NCBI GenBank assembly: GCA_002842145.1
Contig: PHCF01000021.1
Span: 1-39,151 of the forward strand
DNA length: 39,151 nt
Direction: 5' to 3'
DNA from: Betaproteobacteria bacterium HGW-Betaproteobacteria-6
GTDB taxonomy: Bacteria; Pseudomonadota; Gammaproteobacteria; Burkholderiales; Rhodocyclaceae
In this document: piece after piece, positions 7,042 to 15,734 of the stretch
Numbering within the stretch: position 1 is the first letter of the stretch
Layout of the letters: each line of letters starts with the position of its first letter
Notes under the pieces: generated by a model
What the model was told of the DNA's origin: nothing
Database searches by the model: none
The model's input: only the letters and a program-made list of their open reading frames with translations
Program-made: the position numbers and the translations under genes

Positions 7042-8168
7042 TGCAACTGCTGAAGGAGCAGGCCAAGTATCTTCTTGGCCGTTTCCGACTTGTCGGTGCC
7101 ACCTTCGTTGGAAAGGACCTTGACGGTACTCTGTTCGCCGGCATCGCTGACAAAAATACGATACTGGGCGTTAGTATTTACCGGCTTTTCCGAGCCCTTC
7201 CAGAAAGCCAGCTTTGACAGCAATCCGTCATCTTTCTTGGAACGATTGTCCACTTCAGGATCAACATAGCGCACAAAATACAGGCCACGCGAGCGATCAC
7301 GGTCCTCTACGGTAAACCCGACACGATCCAGCGCCAAGCCAACTCGACGCCATGCACGGTCGAAACGATCGAACACCTCAAGCGTGCCGGCACCATCATC
7401 CGACTTGGCGAGCTTGGCACGCGGCTCGGCCTTGGCCGCCACGACCAACGCTTCAGCGCGTTTCTCTTCAGAACCCAATCGAACCATCAGGCGGCGCAGC
7501 ATTTCAGCCTCGAGTTCCGGATCCGCTGCACGAGGCTGCCAGCGCGTATCGTCCTTGGCCGAAGAGGTATAAACCTCTTCCATGGCACGATGGCTGACGA
7601 AAATATCGGTAGTACCTGGCGTCGCACCCGGTTCAAAGCGGGTCCGAAACTTGTCGCGTTCACCGGTTGAGTACAGAGAATCAAGTAGGCGGCCGACTGT
7701 ATTTCGAATGATGTCGTCGCCGATCTTGGCACGATTTTCAGCCCAGTCGGTTTCCATCACGCCAGCTTCAGGCCGCTCAATAGAGATGATAAAACCGGTT
7801 TCCTGCCAGAAATCCTTGACCGTATCCCACAACTTGTCGGCCGGAGCAGCAACGACCAACCAGCGCTGATTACCGGAGCGTTCAACACGCACCTTGTCGA
7901 CCTCGGGCAGAACGACCGAATTCTGGGCCTGAGCCTGAGGAGTACGGTCGGCACTATAGGCGGAAAACGTAGCGCTTCCCTTGCCAGCAACATCCGGCAC
8001 AAGATAGCGGTCATCACGTGCGATCTGCGATAGATCCGGGGGCACTTCAAGTGAAGGAACTTTACCCGCGGACTTGTATGCAATCTTCCGGGAGTCGGGA
8101 AGTACGCCACAACCAGCCAACATGATGACAAGCAGGGAAAGGGAGAGGCCAGAAAGCCGACGTTTCAT
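7038..8168 (-). CDS. bamC: Outer membrane protein assembly factor BamC
   Basis: A 376-residue lipoprotein of the BAM complex, which inserts beta-barrel proteins into the outer membrane. The signal peptide ends in a lipobox (LAGC, Cys at about residue 20). The following unstructured region (PDSRKIAYKSAGKVPSLEVP-type) is the segment that in E. coli BamC contacts BamD. Two helix-grip domains follow: VDKVRVERSGNQRWLVVAAP begins the first and AWRRVGLALDRVGFTVEDRD the second. The gene appears complete and sits directly after dapA, as in many betaproteobacteria. Confidence 0.9.
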   Translation of the reverse strand: MKRRLSGLSLSLLVIMLAGCGVLPDSRKIAYKSAGKVPSLEVPPDLSQIARDDRYLVPDVAGKGSATFSAYSADRTPQAQAQNSVVLPEVDKVRVERSGNQRWLVVAAPADKLWDTVKDFWQETGFIISIERPEAGVMETDWAENRAKIGDDIIRNTVGRLLDSLYSTGERDKFRTRFEPGATPGTTDIFVSHRAMEEVYTSSAKDDTRWQPRAADPELEAEMLRRLMVRLGSEEKRAEALVVAAKAEPRAKLAKSDDGAGTLEVFDRFDRAWRRVGLALDRVGFTVEDRDRSRGLYFVRYVDPEVDNRSKKDDGLLSKLAFWKGSEKPVNTNAQYRIFVSDAGEQSTVKVLSNEGGTDKSETAKKILGLLLQQLQ

Positions 8169-8183
8169 TTTTCTTTACTCCGC

Positions 8184-8941
8184 TCAGGCGAGTACGCCAG
8201 CCTGGCGCATGGCGGCCAAAACGCGGGCCTGGTTGACTTCTGACAACGGGGTCAGCGGCAGACGAATGCCATGAGCAGCTTGAAGTGGATTTCGCGCGCT
8301 CTGACGATATCGCCGGAAGCCGCAGCGACACACATTTCGTGCATCAGGCGAGGAGCGACATTGGCCGTTACCGAAATGTCGCCATGAAAACCGAGGCTGA
8401 TGGTCGCCACTGCAGTCATGTCGTCACCGGTGTACAGCGCAAAATCCTTTGGCGCACGCGCGATCAGATCACAGGCCCGGTCGATATTGCCGGTCGCATC
8501 CTTGACGCCAACGATACCCGGCACTTCGGCCAGACGCAGGATCGTGTCGTTAGACATGTCGGCCACAGTGCGGCCCGGCACATTGTAGAGCAGGACCGGC
8601 AGTTCGACGGCTTCGGCAATCGCCTTGAAATGGCGATAAAGCCCCTCTTGCGTCGGCTTGTTGTAGTAGGGAACCACGGAAAGGGCGAGATCCGCCCCTG
8701 CCTTTTTGGCAAACTCGGTCAGCTCGATGGCTTCGGTAGTCGAATTTGCACCGGTTCCGGCGATGACAGGAATACGGCCGGCGATGTGATCAACCGCCAC
8801 CTTGATCAGTTCACAATGCTCCTCGACATTGACCGTCGGAGATTCTCCGGTCGTGCCGACGACCACGATGGCATCGGTCCCTTCGCTGACATGAAAGTCG
8901 AGCAAATTGCGAAAGGAGTTCAAATCGAGGCTGCCATCCTC
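8184..8941 (-). pseudogene. dapA: 4-hydroxy-tetrahydrodipicolinate synthase (DapA), damaged at both ends
   Basis: DapA condenses pyruvate and aspartate semialdehyde in lysine/diaminopimelate synthesis. Recognised: [39 protein letters not shown] with the catalytic-triad Tyr, and [11 protein letters not shown] with the Schiff-base Lys. The first 14 or so residues (strand beta-1 and TPM) are missing because the frame joins tilS at about 8941. At the 3' end REIHFKLL is followed by an out-of-frame MAFVCR and a stop at 8252. The normal end, [20 protein letters not shown] and so on, continues in another frame to a TGA at 8184-8186, just before bamC. About 24 residues are missing at this second join. 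Normal length is about 292. Not functional as sequenced. Confidence 0.85.
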
Positions 8942-9895
8942 ACAATGGAGCCGACCTCGGGCAACGCGCATTTTCCCGTCGGGCAGGACCAGTTCCGGGT
9001 GACGGTCCGGAGCGGCAGAGCGCAGTTGCCGGGCGAACTCCTCAAGGCGGCTCGCCACCGGAACTTGCCAGCCAAGACAGCGCAAGCGATGCCGCAGCAG
9101 GTTTTTCAGTCGAGGCAGCGATAACCTGCGCAGGGCTGCCATGAGCGCCACGTCGCCCTCGGCAACCTGTTGCCAGTCGTCTGCGGCAAGTTCATCCAGC
9201 AGGCTGGCCGCTTCGGCAAAATGGCCGGCGGCCTGTGCCAGTGAAGCCTCGGCCGCCGGAAAGCGCTGGCTTATTGCGGTCAACGCTTCATGACGAAGAA
9301 AATTCCTGGCCAGCGTGGTGTCGGCATTGCTCTCGTCGTTGATCCAGGCCAGGCCTAGGCCCGAGGCGTAGCTTTCGATTTCGGCACGGGAAACGTTGAG
9401 CAACGGGCGAAGCAAGCGCAACTGGGCGAAACGCCGCTCGACTGGCATTCCAGCTGCACCAGTCACCCCCGTTCCGCGCAGCAGGTTAAGCAGGACCGTT
9501 TCCGCTTGATCACCACGGTGCTGCGCGAGCAGAAGGCAGCCGGTGGCGCATTCGGCAAAAGCCGCGTACCGGGCAGCGCGAGCAGCTGCCTCCATACCCA
9601 TCCCGGACGCAAGATCGACCGCAACATGGCGGATCGTCAAAGGAACGCCCAGCCGCTTGCAATAGGAAATGCAGAATTCAGCCCAGGCATCGGCGTTGGG
9701 CGAAAGGCCATGATGGACGTGAATGGCCGAGACATTGCCAAGGCCAAGACGGCTCAGTAGATGGAGCAGGACGACGGAATCGCAACCGCCGGAGAGCCCC
9801 GCCCAAAGGCGCTCGTCAGGCCGAAGACGGGGGGCGAGAAAAGCGCCGACCCCGGTCAGCAGATCAGTCGACAGGCTGTTCCTTGAAGCGACCAT
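8252..9895 (-). CDS. tilS: In-frame chimera: truncated tRNA(Ile)-lysidine synthase TilS fused to DapA fragment
   Basis: A single 547-codon ORF. Residues 1 to about 318 are TilS, which makes lysidine at C34 of tRNA-Ile: the PP-loop [11 protein letters not shown] at about 35-45, [36 protein letters not shown] and NFLRHE are all present. From residue 319 (base 8941) the sequence is DapA (EDGSLDL onward). TilS normally runs to about 430-460 residues, so its C-terminal tRNA-binding domain is absent. The join [10 protein letters not shown] is seamless in frame. No natural TilS-DapA fusion is known to me. The most likely cause is a deletion or misassembly joining two genes. The start at 9895 overlaps the end of accA by 32 bases. 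Confidence 0.8.
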   Translation of the reverse strand: MVASRNSLSTDLLTGVGAFLAPRLRPDERLWAGLSGGCDSVVLLHLLSRLGLGNVSAIHVHHGLSPNADAWAEFCISYCKRLGVPLTIRHVAVDLASGMGMEAAARAARYAAFAECATGCLLLAQHRGDQAETVLLNLLRGTGVTGAAGMPVERRFAQLRLLRPLLNVSRAEIESYASGLGLAWINDESNADTTLARNFLRHEALTAISQRFPAAEASLAQAAGHFAEAASLLDELAADDWQQVAEGDVALMAALRRLSLPRLKNLLRHRLRCLGWQVPVASRLEEFARQLRSAAPDRHPELVLPDGKMRVARGRLHCEDGSLDLNSFRNLLDFHVSEGTDAIVVVGTTGESPTVNVEEHCELIKVAVDHIAGRIPVIAGTGANSTTEAIELTEFAKKAGADLALSVVPYYNKPTQEGLYRHFKAIAEAVELPVLLYNVPGRTVADMSNDTILRLAEVPGIVGVKDATGNIDRACDLIARAPKDFALYTGDDMTAVATISLGFHGDISVTANVAPRLMHEMCVAAASGDIVRAREIHFKLLMAFVCR

Positions 9896-10787
9896 AGCTC
9901 ATGAGCCGCTCGTAACGGGTTTCCAGCAGTTCGGCAGAGGACAACCCCGATAGCTGCTTCAAGGCATCCTGCAGCGCCTTCTTGAGATTTTGAGCCATTG
10001 CAGCGTGATCGCGGTGGGCACCACCAAGCGGCTCGTTGACGATTTTGTCGATCAGGCCAAGGGTTTTCAGGCGCTGAGCCGTGATGCCCATTGTTTCGGC
10101 TGCTTCCGGAGCCTTTTCGGCACTTTTCCAGAGAATCGATGCACAGCCTTCCGGCGAGATCACCGAATAGGTCGAGTATTGCAGCATCTGCACCGTATCG
10201 CCGACGGCAATGGCCAGCGCGCCACCGGAACCACCTTCGCCGATGATGGTGACGATGACCGGCACCTTGAGTTCGGCCATGACGTAAAGGTTGCGACCGA
10301 TAGCCTCGGACTGGCCGCGCTCCTCCGCATCAATGCCGGGATAGGCTCCCGGCGTGTCAACGAAGGTCATGACCGGAATACCGAACTTCTCAGCCAGTTT
10401 CATCAGGCGCAAGGCCTTGCGATAACCTTCCGGGCGCGGCATGCCGAAGTTGCGATAGATTTTTTCCTTGGTATCGCGCCCCTTCTGGTGACCGATGACC
10501 ATGACGGATTGACCGTTGAAGCGGGCCAGGCCGCCCACGATGGCGTGGTCGTCTGCAAAGGCGCGGTCACCATGCAACTCTTCGAAATCGGTGAAGATCA
10601 GCGACAGATAATCCAGCGTATAGGGGCGTTGCGGGTGGCGCGCCACTTGAGAAATCTGCCACGGACTCAGTTTGGCGTAGATATCCTTGGTCAGTTGACC
10701 GCTCTTCTTCTCCAGTCGCTCGATCTCTTCCGAGATATCGACGGCGGAATTTTCATGGACTGCTCGTTTACTTAAGTTGGCGCGCAT
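9864..10787 (-). CDS. accA: Acetyl-CoA carboxylase carboxyltransferase subunit alpha, N-terminus altered
   Basis: AccA with AccD transfers carboxyl from carboxybiotin to acetyl-CoA, the first step of fatty acid synthesis. From [20 protein letters not shown] to the end the protein is a standard AccA, including [46 protein letters not shown] and the oxyanion stretch [11 protein letters not shown]. The usual first 25-30 residues are absent. An ATG at 10756 that looks like the original start (ATGAAAA) is joined out of frame to TTCCGCCGTCGATATC. The open frame can only start upstream at ATG 10787 or 10811, giving an unrelated leader ([13 protein letters not shown]). About 80 bases seem lost between ATGAAA and the helix. 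Whether this form is expressed is doubtful. Confidence 0.8.
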   Translation of the reverse strand: MRANLSKRAVHENSAVDISEEIERLEKKSGQLTKDIYAKLSPWQISQVARHPQRPYTLDYLSLIFTDFEELHGDRAFADDHAIVGGLARFNGQSVMVIGHQKGRDTKEKIYRNFGMPRPEGYRKALRLMKLAEKFGIPVMTFVDTPGAYPGIDAEERGQSEAIGRNLYVMAELKVPVIVTIIGEGGSGGALAIAVGDTVQMLQYSTYSVISPEGCASILWKSAEKAPEAAETMGITAQRLKTLGLIDKIVNEPLGGAHRDHAAMAQNLKKALQDALKQLSGLSSAELLETRYERLMSYGRFKEQPVD

Positions 10788-10816
10788 TTTACCCCAAAGG
10801 CAAGAAGGCAACTGCT

Positions 10817-11434
10817 TCAGTACTCGACCGGCACCGGATCAAGGCTGCGCCATAAATACCAGGTGGCGACGGAACGCCAGGGACGCCAGCGCTCGCCAAA
10901 TTCGGCGAGAACCCGGCGAGGCTGCTTTTGGCCGGCGAAATAGTGCTCGCACAAGGCGCGCTGCAAGCCAATATCGTCAAGCGGAAAAACGTCGGGGCGC
11001 AACTCATGAAAGATCAGGAACATTTCCGCTGTCCACCGGCCAATTCCCCGGACGGCCGTCAGTTCGGCAATGATGTCCTCGTCACCCAGATGCTTCCAGG
11101 CAAGCGGATCGAGTCTGCCAACAGCGAAATGGTGAGCCAGATCGCAGAGATACTCGATTTTTCGCCGGGAGAGTCCGCAACCCTCAAGACCGCTTTCGCC
11201 AAACTCGACGACCCTCCCTGGCGTTACGTCGCCGATCTGCGCGGCGAATCGCCGCCAGACCGCATCGGCGGCCTTGACGGAAATCTGCTGGCCGACAATC
11301 GAACGTGCCAGCGTCCCGAAGGCGTCACCACGCGAGACGAGTGACACCCCGGCATAGCGTTCGACAAGTTCGGCCATCGCCGGATCGTCGCGCGACAAGT
11401 CACTTGCCGCCTGGGACCAATAGTCGGGAAGCAT
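10817..11434 (-). CDS. DNA-3-methyladenine glycosylase II (AlkA-like HhH-GPD)
   Basis: A base-excision repair glycosylase removing alkylated purines. The helix-hairpin-helix is [18 protein letters not shown], followed by the conserved catalytic Asp in [31 protein letters not shown] is the typical N-terminal motif. The frame opens at 11464, but the ATG at 11434 ([13 protein letters not shown]) begins the conserved region; the upstream ten residues read from the repeat copy and are unlikely to be translated. Length (205) fits the short AlkA2-type glycosylases. It ends directly before accA, consistent with the glycosylase-accA order of betaproteobacteria. Confidence 0.85.
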   Translation of the reverse strand: MLPDYWSQAASDLSRDDPAMAELVERYAGVSLVSRGDAFGTLARSIVGQQISVKAADAVWRRFAAQIGDVTPGRVVEFGESGLEGCGLSRRKIEYLCDLAHHFAVGRLDPLAWKHLGDEDIIAELTAVRGIGRWTAEMFLIFHELRPDVFPLDDIGLQRALCEHYFAGQKQPRRVLAEFGERWRPWRSVATWYLWRSLDPVPVEY

Positions 11435-11454
11435 GGCCAGATTATAGGTCGATG

Positions 11455-11475
11455 CTACGGTCAACCGGAAAAACG
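11455..11475 (-). repeat. Dispersed intergenic motif, copy 2
   Basis: Read on the minus strand: GTTTTTCCGGTTGACCGTAG. It is 21 bases upstream of the AlkA-like start and lies between divergent genes, so it could overlap their promoters. Confidence 0.6.
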
Positions 11476-11555
11476 AGCCGATTTATGACAACCAGCGCAG
11501 ACCGTCAGAGGCCAAATTTGCTAAGATTGGCCAACAATAACCAAGAGTAAAGCCA

Positions 11556-12731
11556 ATGTCCGGCATCGACCCTGTTTTTGTATATCCGTTACTCGGAGCC
11601 GACGATACGTGGGCCGGCTTCAGCATTGAACTCCCCCCTGGTGCGCCAGATCGCCAAATGCTGCCTGAGTTGCTGGCGTCGCCCCTGCTCGATACCTTTG
11701 ATCATCGCCACCCGTGGTTTTTGCCGGCCCTCGGCGGTGGATACGACGCAGGCGTGCTCGCCGACCACGCGGTTACTGTTTTCCCGAATCGCCCCGATAT
11801 TCTTGACACCGAGGCGCTGGGCGAACTTGAGGCGAGCCTGCGCCTGGCGCAGCAAAAAGTTGCGCTGATCGCCTCGCCGGACGCCAAGCTACCTGCCGCA
11901 GGCTGCTGGGATTATCTGCTGATCAGCAGCAGTCACGCCCGGAGCCTGCCACCTTTTACTCTGATCGGACTGGCCAGCCGCACCAAGCTCGTCGCCACGG
12001 AGGTACACACGCACAACGATCGTGAGTGGGCTTTGAACAATGCCTGTTCGCTGACGACCGGCGAGTACTTGCTGACGCGCGGCGCGCCGAACGGAAAAGC
12101 CGACATCACCCGGCTGAAACTGCTGAAGTTGCTCACCCTGATCGCTGACGACGCCGATACGGGCGCACTTGACACCATCTTCCGCGAAGAGTCCAAGCTA
12201 TCCTACAGCCTGTTGCGATTGGTCAATTCGGCAGCGCTGTCGCCCGGAAGCCCGATCACCAGCTTCAGTCAGGCCATTACCCTGCTTGGTCGCCGTCAGT
12301 TGCAGCGCTGGCTGCAATTGCTGGTCTACTCTGATCCGAACAACGGACACCACCCCAATCCGTTGTTGCAGAAAGCTGCAGCACGCGGCCGCCTCATCGA
12401 ATTGCTGGCCGGGCACTTAACGCCACCGCTACAGGCCGAGCATGAGGCAGATACTGCCTTCATGATCGGCACCTTCTCGCTGCTCGACGTGCTGCTCGGC
12501 ATGAGCATGCCTGAAATCCTGCGTCAGTTGCCTCTGCCCGACATCGCACTGAACGCGCTGATCGAAAACAAGGGCGGACTAGGCGAACTGCTGGCCGTCG
12601 TCACCGCCGTCGACAAGCACGACCTGAAAACTGCCACGGCCGGACTCAAGGCACTTGGCCTGGACGGCAAGGTCTTCTTCGAAGCCCAGCTTGAAGCCTA
12701 TGGCTGGGCCTCCAAACTGCATCCGGCCTAA
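11556..12731 (+). CDS. HDOD signalling protein with degenerate EAL-like N-terminus (YuxH-like)
   Basis: A 391-residue protein. The N-terminal half (VFVYPLLGADDTWAGFSIEL and following) resembles the degenerate EAL domain of YuxH-type proteins, but no EAL/EVL catalytic signature or metal ligands can be seen, so it is unlikely to hydrolyse c-di-GMP. The C-terminal half is a HDOD domain: FREESKLSYSLLRLVNSAA, ITSFSQAITLLGRRQLQRWL and FMIGTFSLLDVLLGMSM. HDOD proteins act as adaptors in signalling. It is monocistronic and converges on the MBL gene with a four-base stop overlap. Confidence 0.85.
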   Translation: MSGIDPVFVYPLLGADDTWAGFSIELPPGAPDRQMLPELLASPLLDTFDHRHPWFLPALGGGYDAGVLADHAVTVFPNRPDILDTEALGELEASLRLAQQKVALIASPDAKLPAAGCWDYLLISSSHARSLPPFTLIGLASRTKLVATEVHTHNDREWALNNACSLTTGEYLLTRGAPNGKADITRLKLLKLLTLIADDADTGALDTIFREESKLSYSLLRLVNSAALSPGSPITSFSQAITLLGRRQLQRWLQLLVYSDPNNGHHPNPLLQKAAARGRLIELLAGHLTPPLQAEHEADTAFMIGTFSLLDVLLGMSMPEILRQLPLPDIALNALIENKGGLGELLAVVTAVDKHDLKTATAGLKALGLDGKVFFEAQLEAYGWASKLHPA

Positions 12732-13372
12732 CCGAAACGTCCACTCAGGAAAGGGTTGTACTTGCGCTCCTCGCCAAAGGTCGACATCGGCCCGTGGCCG
12801 GGAATGAACTCGACGTCGTCGCCAAGCGGAAAAAGTCGCTCCTTGATGGAGCGAATCAGGGTCTCGTGATCGCCGCGGGGGAAATCGGTCCGGCCGATTG
12901 AGCCCTGAAACAAGACGTCGCCGACCTGGGCCAGATGACTCGGCGCATGATGGAAAACGACATGGCCGGGGGTGTGCCCCGGGCAATGCAGGACATCGAG
13001 TTCGATCTCGCCGAAACTGACCTTGTCGCCATCTTTGAGCCAGCGGGTGGGCACAAAGCTGCGCACGTTGGGGAAACCGAACATCTTGCTCTGCTGCGGC
13101 ATGCCATCGATCCAGAAGCGGTCTTCCTCGTGCGGCCCTTCGATGATGCTGACGCCACTCTGTTCGGCGAGCAGCGCCACGCCACCGGCGTGGTCGATAT
13201 GGCCGTGGGTGACGAGTATCTTGGTCAGGGTCAGTTTTTCATCCGCCAGCAGGCGCATAATGCGCTCGACATCGCCGCCGGGATCGATGACAACGGCCTG
13301 GCGGGTATTGGCACACCAGAAAACGGTGCAGTTCTGCTCGAATGGGGTAACCGGAACGATGGCGTAGCGCAT
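12728..13372 (-). CDS. MBL-fold hydrolase of the glyoxalase II-like (YcbL) type
   Basis: A 214-residue metallo-hydrolase. The motif VTHGHIDHAGG (HxHxDH) is at about residues 52-62; CPGHTPGHVVF, GDVLFQGSIGRTDFPRGD and FIPGHGPMSTFGEER complete the binuclear metal site. The short form, lacking the substrate-binding C-terminal domain of true glyoxalase II, matches YcbL-like proteins. The frame is open from 13438, but the ATG at 13372 (MRYAIVPVTPFEQNC) is the family start. Exact thioester substrate is unknown. Confidence 0.85.
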   Translation of the reverse strand: MRYAIVPVTPFEQNCTVFWCANTRQAVVIDPGGDVERIMRLLADEKLTLTKILVTHGHIDHAGGVALLAEQSGVSIIEGPHEEDRFWIDGMPQQSKMFGFPNVRSFVPTRWLKDGDKVSFGEIELDVLHCPGHTPGHVVFHHAPSHLAQVGDVLFQGSIGRTDFPRGDHETLIRSIKERLFPLGDDVEFIPGHGPMSTFGEERKYNPFLSGRFG

Positions 13373-13491
13373 GGCGTAAATCGAAGTATTTGACCGGCCC
13401 GGATTATCGCATGCCAGCTTGCTTGCCCGGCACCGCACGCCCCCTTAAACTCCCCCGCAGATAAACACCTTTTCTCGAAAGTCAGACGCCC

Positions 13492-14352
13492 ATGCTCGAC
13501 CATCCGCTGCCAGACCTGGATGCCTGGTCCCTGTTCTTCAGCAACAACGGCCTGCCCGTCCTGCGCGTCACAAAGCGGCGCATCGAGGAAATGCGGACCA
13601 ACCTCGACCGCGTCGACGCCCGCGAACTGGCCCGACTGATTCTCCAGGACCCGATCATGACCGTGCGCGTGCTGGCCTTCACCCAGCCGCTGCGTGGACG
13701 CTCGCTGCAGCACGACATCACGACCATCGCGAGTTCGGTCGTCATGGCCGGCATCGAACCCTTCTTCAACCATTTCCGTAACCTGTTCACGATTGAGGAC
13801 CAGCTCAAGGAAGCCGGTCCGCACGCCCTGCTCGGCGTTCTGCAAATCGTTCGCCGGGCCCAGCGGGCGGCCGACTACGCGCAAGACTGGGCGATATGGC
13901 GCCACGATGTGAATATGGAAGAAGTGCGCATTGCGGCGCTGCTCCACGACCTGGCCGAAATTCTCGTATGGTGCTCGGCACCGAGCCTCGGGCTGGCCAT
14001 TCACGACCAGCAGAAGGCCAACCCGACCATGCGCAGCGCCGATGCACAAAAGCAGGCGCTGGGCTTCACCTTCCAGGAAATCCAGCTCGAACTGTGCCGC
14101 GTCTGGAACCTGCCCGAACTGCTGCGCGATCTCATCGACGAAGACAATGCCGACAGTCCGCGCGTGCGCAACGTCACGCTGGCCGTCCGGCTCGCCCGCC
14201 ACTCCTCCTACAGTTGGGAAAATCCGGCGCTGCCCGACGACTACAAGGACATCGGCGAACTGCTCAACATCACGCCGGACACCGTTCGCCAGCGCCTCGG
14301 CCTGCTGCCGGTGCCGGCCCGCGAAGCGGATGGCGAGGCCGCGTTGACCTAG
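13492..14352 (+). CDS. HDOD domain protein
   Basis: A 286-residue HDOD protein. MTVRVLAFTQPLRG, ITTIASSVVMAGIEPFFNHF and RIAALLHDLAEILVW, with an HD-like pair, match the HDOD fold, whose metal-binding residues are usually lost. The N-terminal 30 residues resemble a short substrate-like extension, and the C-terminus ends in an acidic tail. It is the second HDOD gene within 2 kb, separated from the first by the MBL gene and read in the same direction, so the two may act in one signalling circuit. The target is unknown. Confidence 0.8.
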   Translation: MLDHPLPDLDAWSLFFSNNGLPVLRVTKRRIEEMRTNLDRVDARELARLILQDPIMTVRVLAFTQPLRGRSLQHDITTIASSVVMAGIEPFFNHFRNLFTIEDQLKEAGPHALLGVLQIVRRAQRAADYAQDWAIWRHDVNMEEVRIAALLHDLAEILVWCSAPSLGLAIHDQQKANPTMRSADAQKQALGFTFQEIQLELCRVWNLPELLRDLIDEDNADSPRVRNVTLAVRLARHSSYSWENPALPDDYKDIGELLNITPDTVRQRLGLLPVPAREADGEAALT

Positions 14353-14359
14353 CCTGTGG

Positions 14360-14494
14360 CTAGCCGCAATAACTCAGGTTGGCCCAGTCGATCAACAACT
14401 CGGGCATCTGGTAGGCGGCGAAGATCAACGCCAGCAGCAACACCAGCAGCGCCACGCCGACACCGCCGAGAAACCAGCGCCAGTTCGGTTTCAT
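14360..14494 (-). CDS. 44-residue single-pass membrane protein coupled to the MFS gene
   Basis: A 44-codon ORF starting MKPNWRWFLGGVGVALLVLL, continuing with a hydrophobic helix (about residues 9-27) and a short polar tail, PELLIDWANLSYCG. Its ATG overlaps the TGA of the MFS transporter gene (ATGA, 14491-14494), strong evidence of translational coupling. The charge pattern (Lys/Arg before the helix) predicts the N-terminus in the cytoplasm. It could be an accessory subunit of the transporter. I do not recognise a named family. Confidence 0.65.
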   Translation of the reverse strand: MKPNWRWFLGGVGVALLVLLLALIFAAYQMPELLIDWANLSYCG

Positions 14495-15699
14495 GTTGCC
14501 ACGCTCAGCCGGGCCAGCGGCTTCTCGTTGACCGGCCAGGAGCAGATGGCGGCAAGGATCGACAGGCCTATCGAGATCGACCAGGCCAGAGAGTACGAAC
14601 CGGTTTCGTCAAAAATCCGCCCACCCAGCCAGGCGCCAAGGAAGCTGCCTAGCTGGTGGCCGAGAAAGACGACACCGGTCAGCATCGACATGTAGCGCAA
14701 GCCGAAAATCTGGGCGATCAGGCCGTTGGTCAGCGGCACGGTGGCCAACCACAGGATCCCGATCACGGCGGCGAATAGCCACGCCGTTACGGTCGACAGC
14801 GGAATCAGCATGAAAATGAAAATGGCCACGGCACGCAAGCCATAGATCCAGACCAGGAGGTTTTTCTTGCTTGAGCGCCCGCCGGCCCAACCGAAATAGA
14901 ATGAGCCGAAAATGTTGAACAGGCCGATCAGCGCCACGGCGGTCATGCCGACGTTGGCCGACATGCCGGCATCGACCAGATAGGACGGCAGGTGCAGCAT
15001 GATGAACGCTGTCTGGAAACCACAGACAAAATAGCCCCAGAACAGGTAATGAAAACTGCGCTCGCGACTTGCCTCGTGCAGCGCTTCGACGACCGACTGC
15101 CCTGCCCCGGCCGAGGGTTTGTGGCCGTCGGCCATGGCGTAAGCCAGCGGGGCGATCAGACCGACGCCGCAGGCGAGCAGGACCAGTGCGCTCTGCCAGC
15201 CGTAGGTCGAGATCATCATCTGGCCGATGGGAAGCACGGCAAACTGGCCGAACGAGCCGCCGGCACTGGCGATGCCGAGGGCTAGACTGCGCCGCTCCGG
15301 CGTCGTGTGGCGGCCGATGACGCCCATGATCACGGGGAAGGTCGTTCCCGACAGGCCGATGCCGATGAGCAGGCCGGCCGACAGGTCGAGGCTCAGCGGC
15401 GTCGGGGAAACCGACATGAAGACCAGCCCGAGTACGTAGAAGCTGGCCGCGACGAGCAGCGTCCGTCCAGCGCCAAAGCGGTCGGCCAGGGCGCCCGCAA
15501 ACGGCGAGCCGAGGCCCCAGATCAGGTTTTGCAGCGCGAAGGCGAACGAAAAGGTTTCGCGCGTCCAGCCATTGTCGGCCGTCATCGGCTGCAGGAAAAG
15601 GCCGGCCGTGTGGCGAACGCCCATCGACAGCGTGAGGATCACGCAGCCGACGGTCAGGATGACGAGCGGCGAACGCCAGGTCGTATTGCTAGAACTCAT
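14491..15699 (-). CDS. MFS transporter (OFA/monocarboxylate-like)
   Basis: A 402-residue major facilitator with about 12 membrane segments. The loop 2-3 motif GALADRFGAGRTLL is the MFS A-motif, and the repeat-half loop GWAGGRSSKKNLLVW is its counterpart. Features such as MGVRHTAGLFLQPMTADNGW and GIGLSGTTFPVIMGVIGR resemble oxalate/formate antiporter-like and monocarboxylate carriers. The substrate cannot be assigned. It lies 35 bases after uup and overlaps the downstream 44-residue ORF, so uup, MFS and small protein probably form one operon. Confidence 0.85.
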   Translation of the reverse strand: MSSSNTTWRSPLVILTVGCVILTLSMGVRHTAGLFLQPMTADNGWTRETFSFAFALQNLIWGLGSPFAGALADRFGAGRTLLVAASFYVLGLVFMSVSPTPLSLDLSAGLLIGIGLSGTTFPVIMGVIGRHTTPERRSLALGIASAGGSFGQFAVLPIGQMMISTYGWQSALVLLACGVGLIAPLAYAMADGHKPSAGAGQSVVEALHEASRERSFHYLFWGYFVCGFQTAFIMLHLPSYLVDAGMSANVGMTAVALIGLFNIFGSFYFGWAGGRSSKKNLLVWIYGLRAVAIFIFMLIPLSTVTAWLFAAVIGILWLATVPLTNGLIAQIFGLRYMSMLTGVVFLGHQLGSFLGAWLGGRIFDETGSYSLAWSISIGLSILAAICSWPVNEKPLARLSVAT

Positions 15700-15734
15700 G
15701 CAGGCTCCTCTGAAGTGCTGTTGGAACGCCAGGC

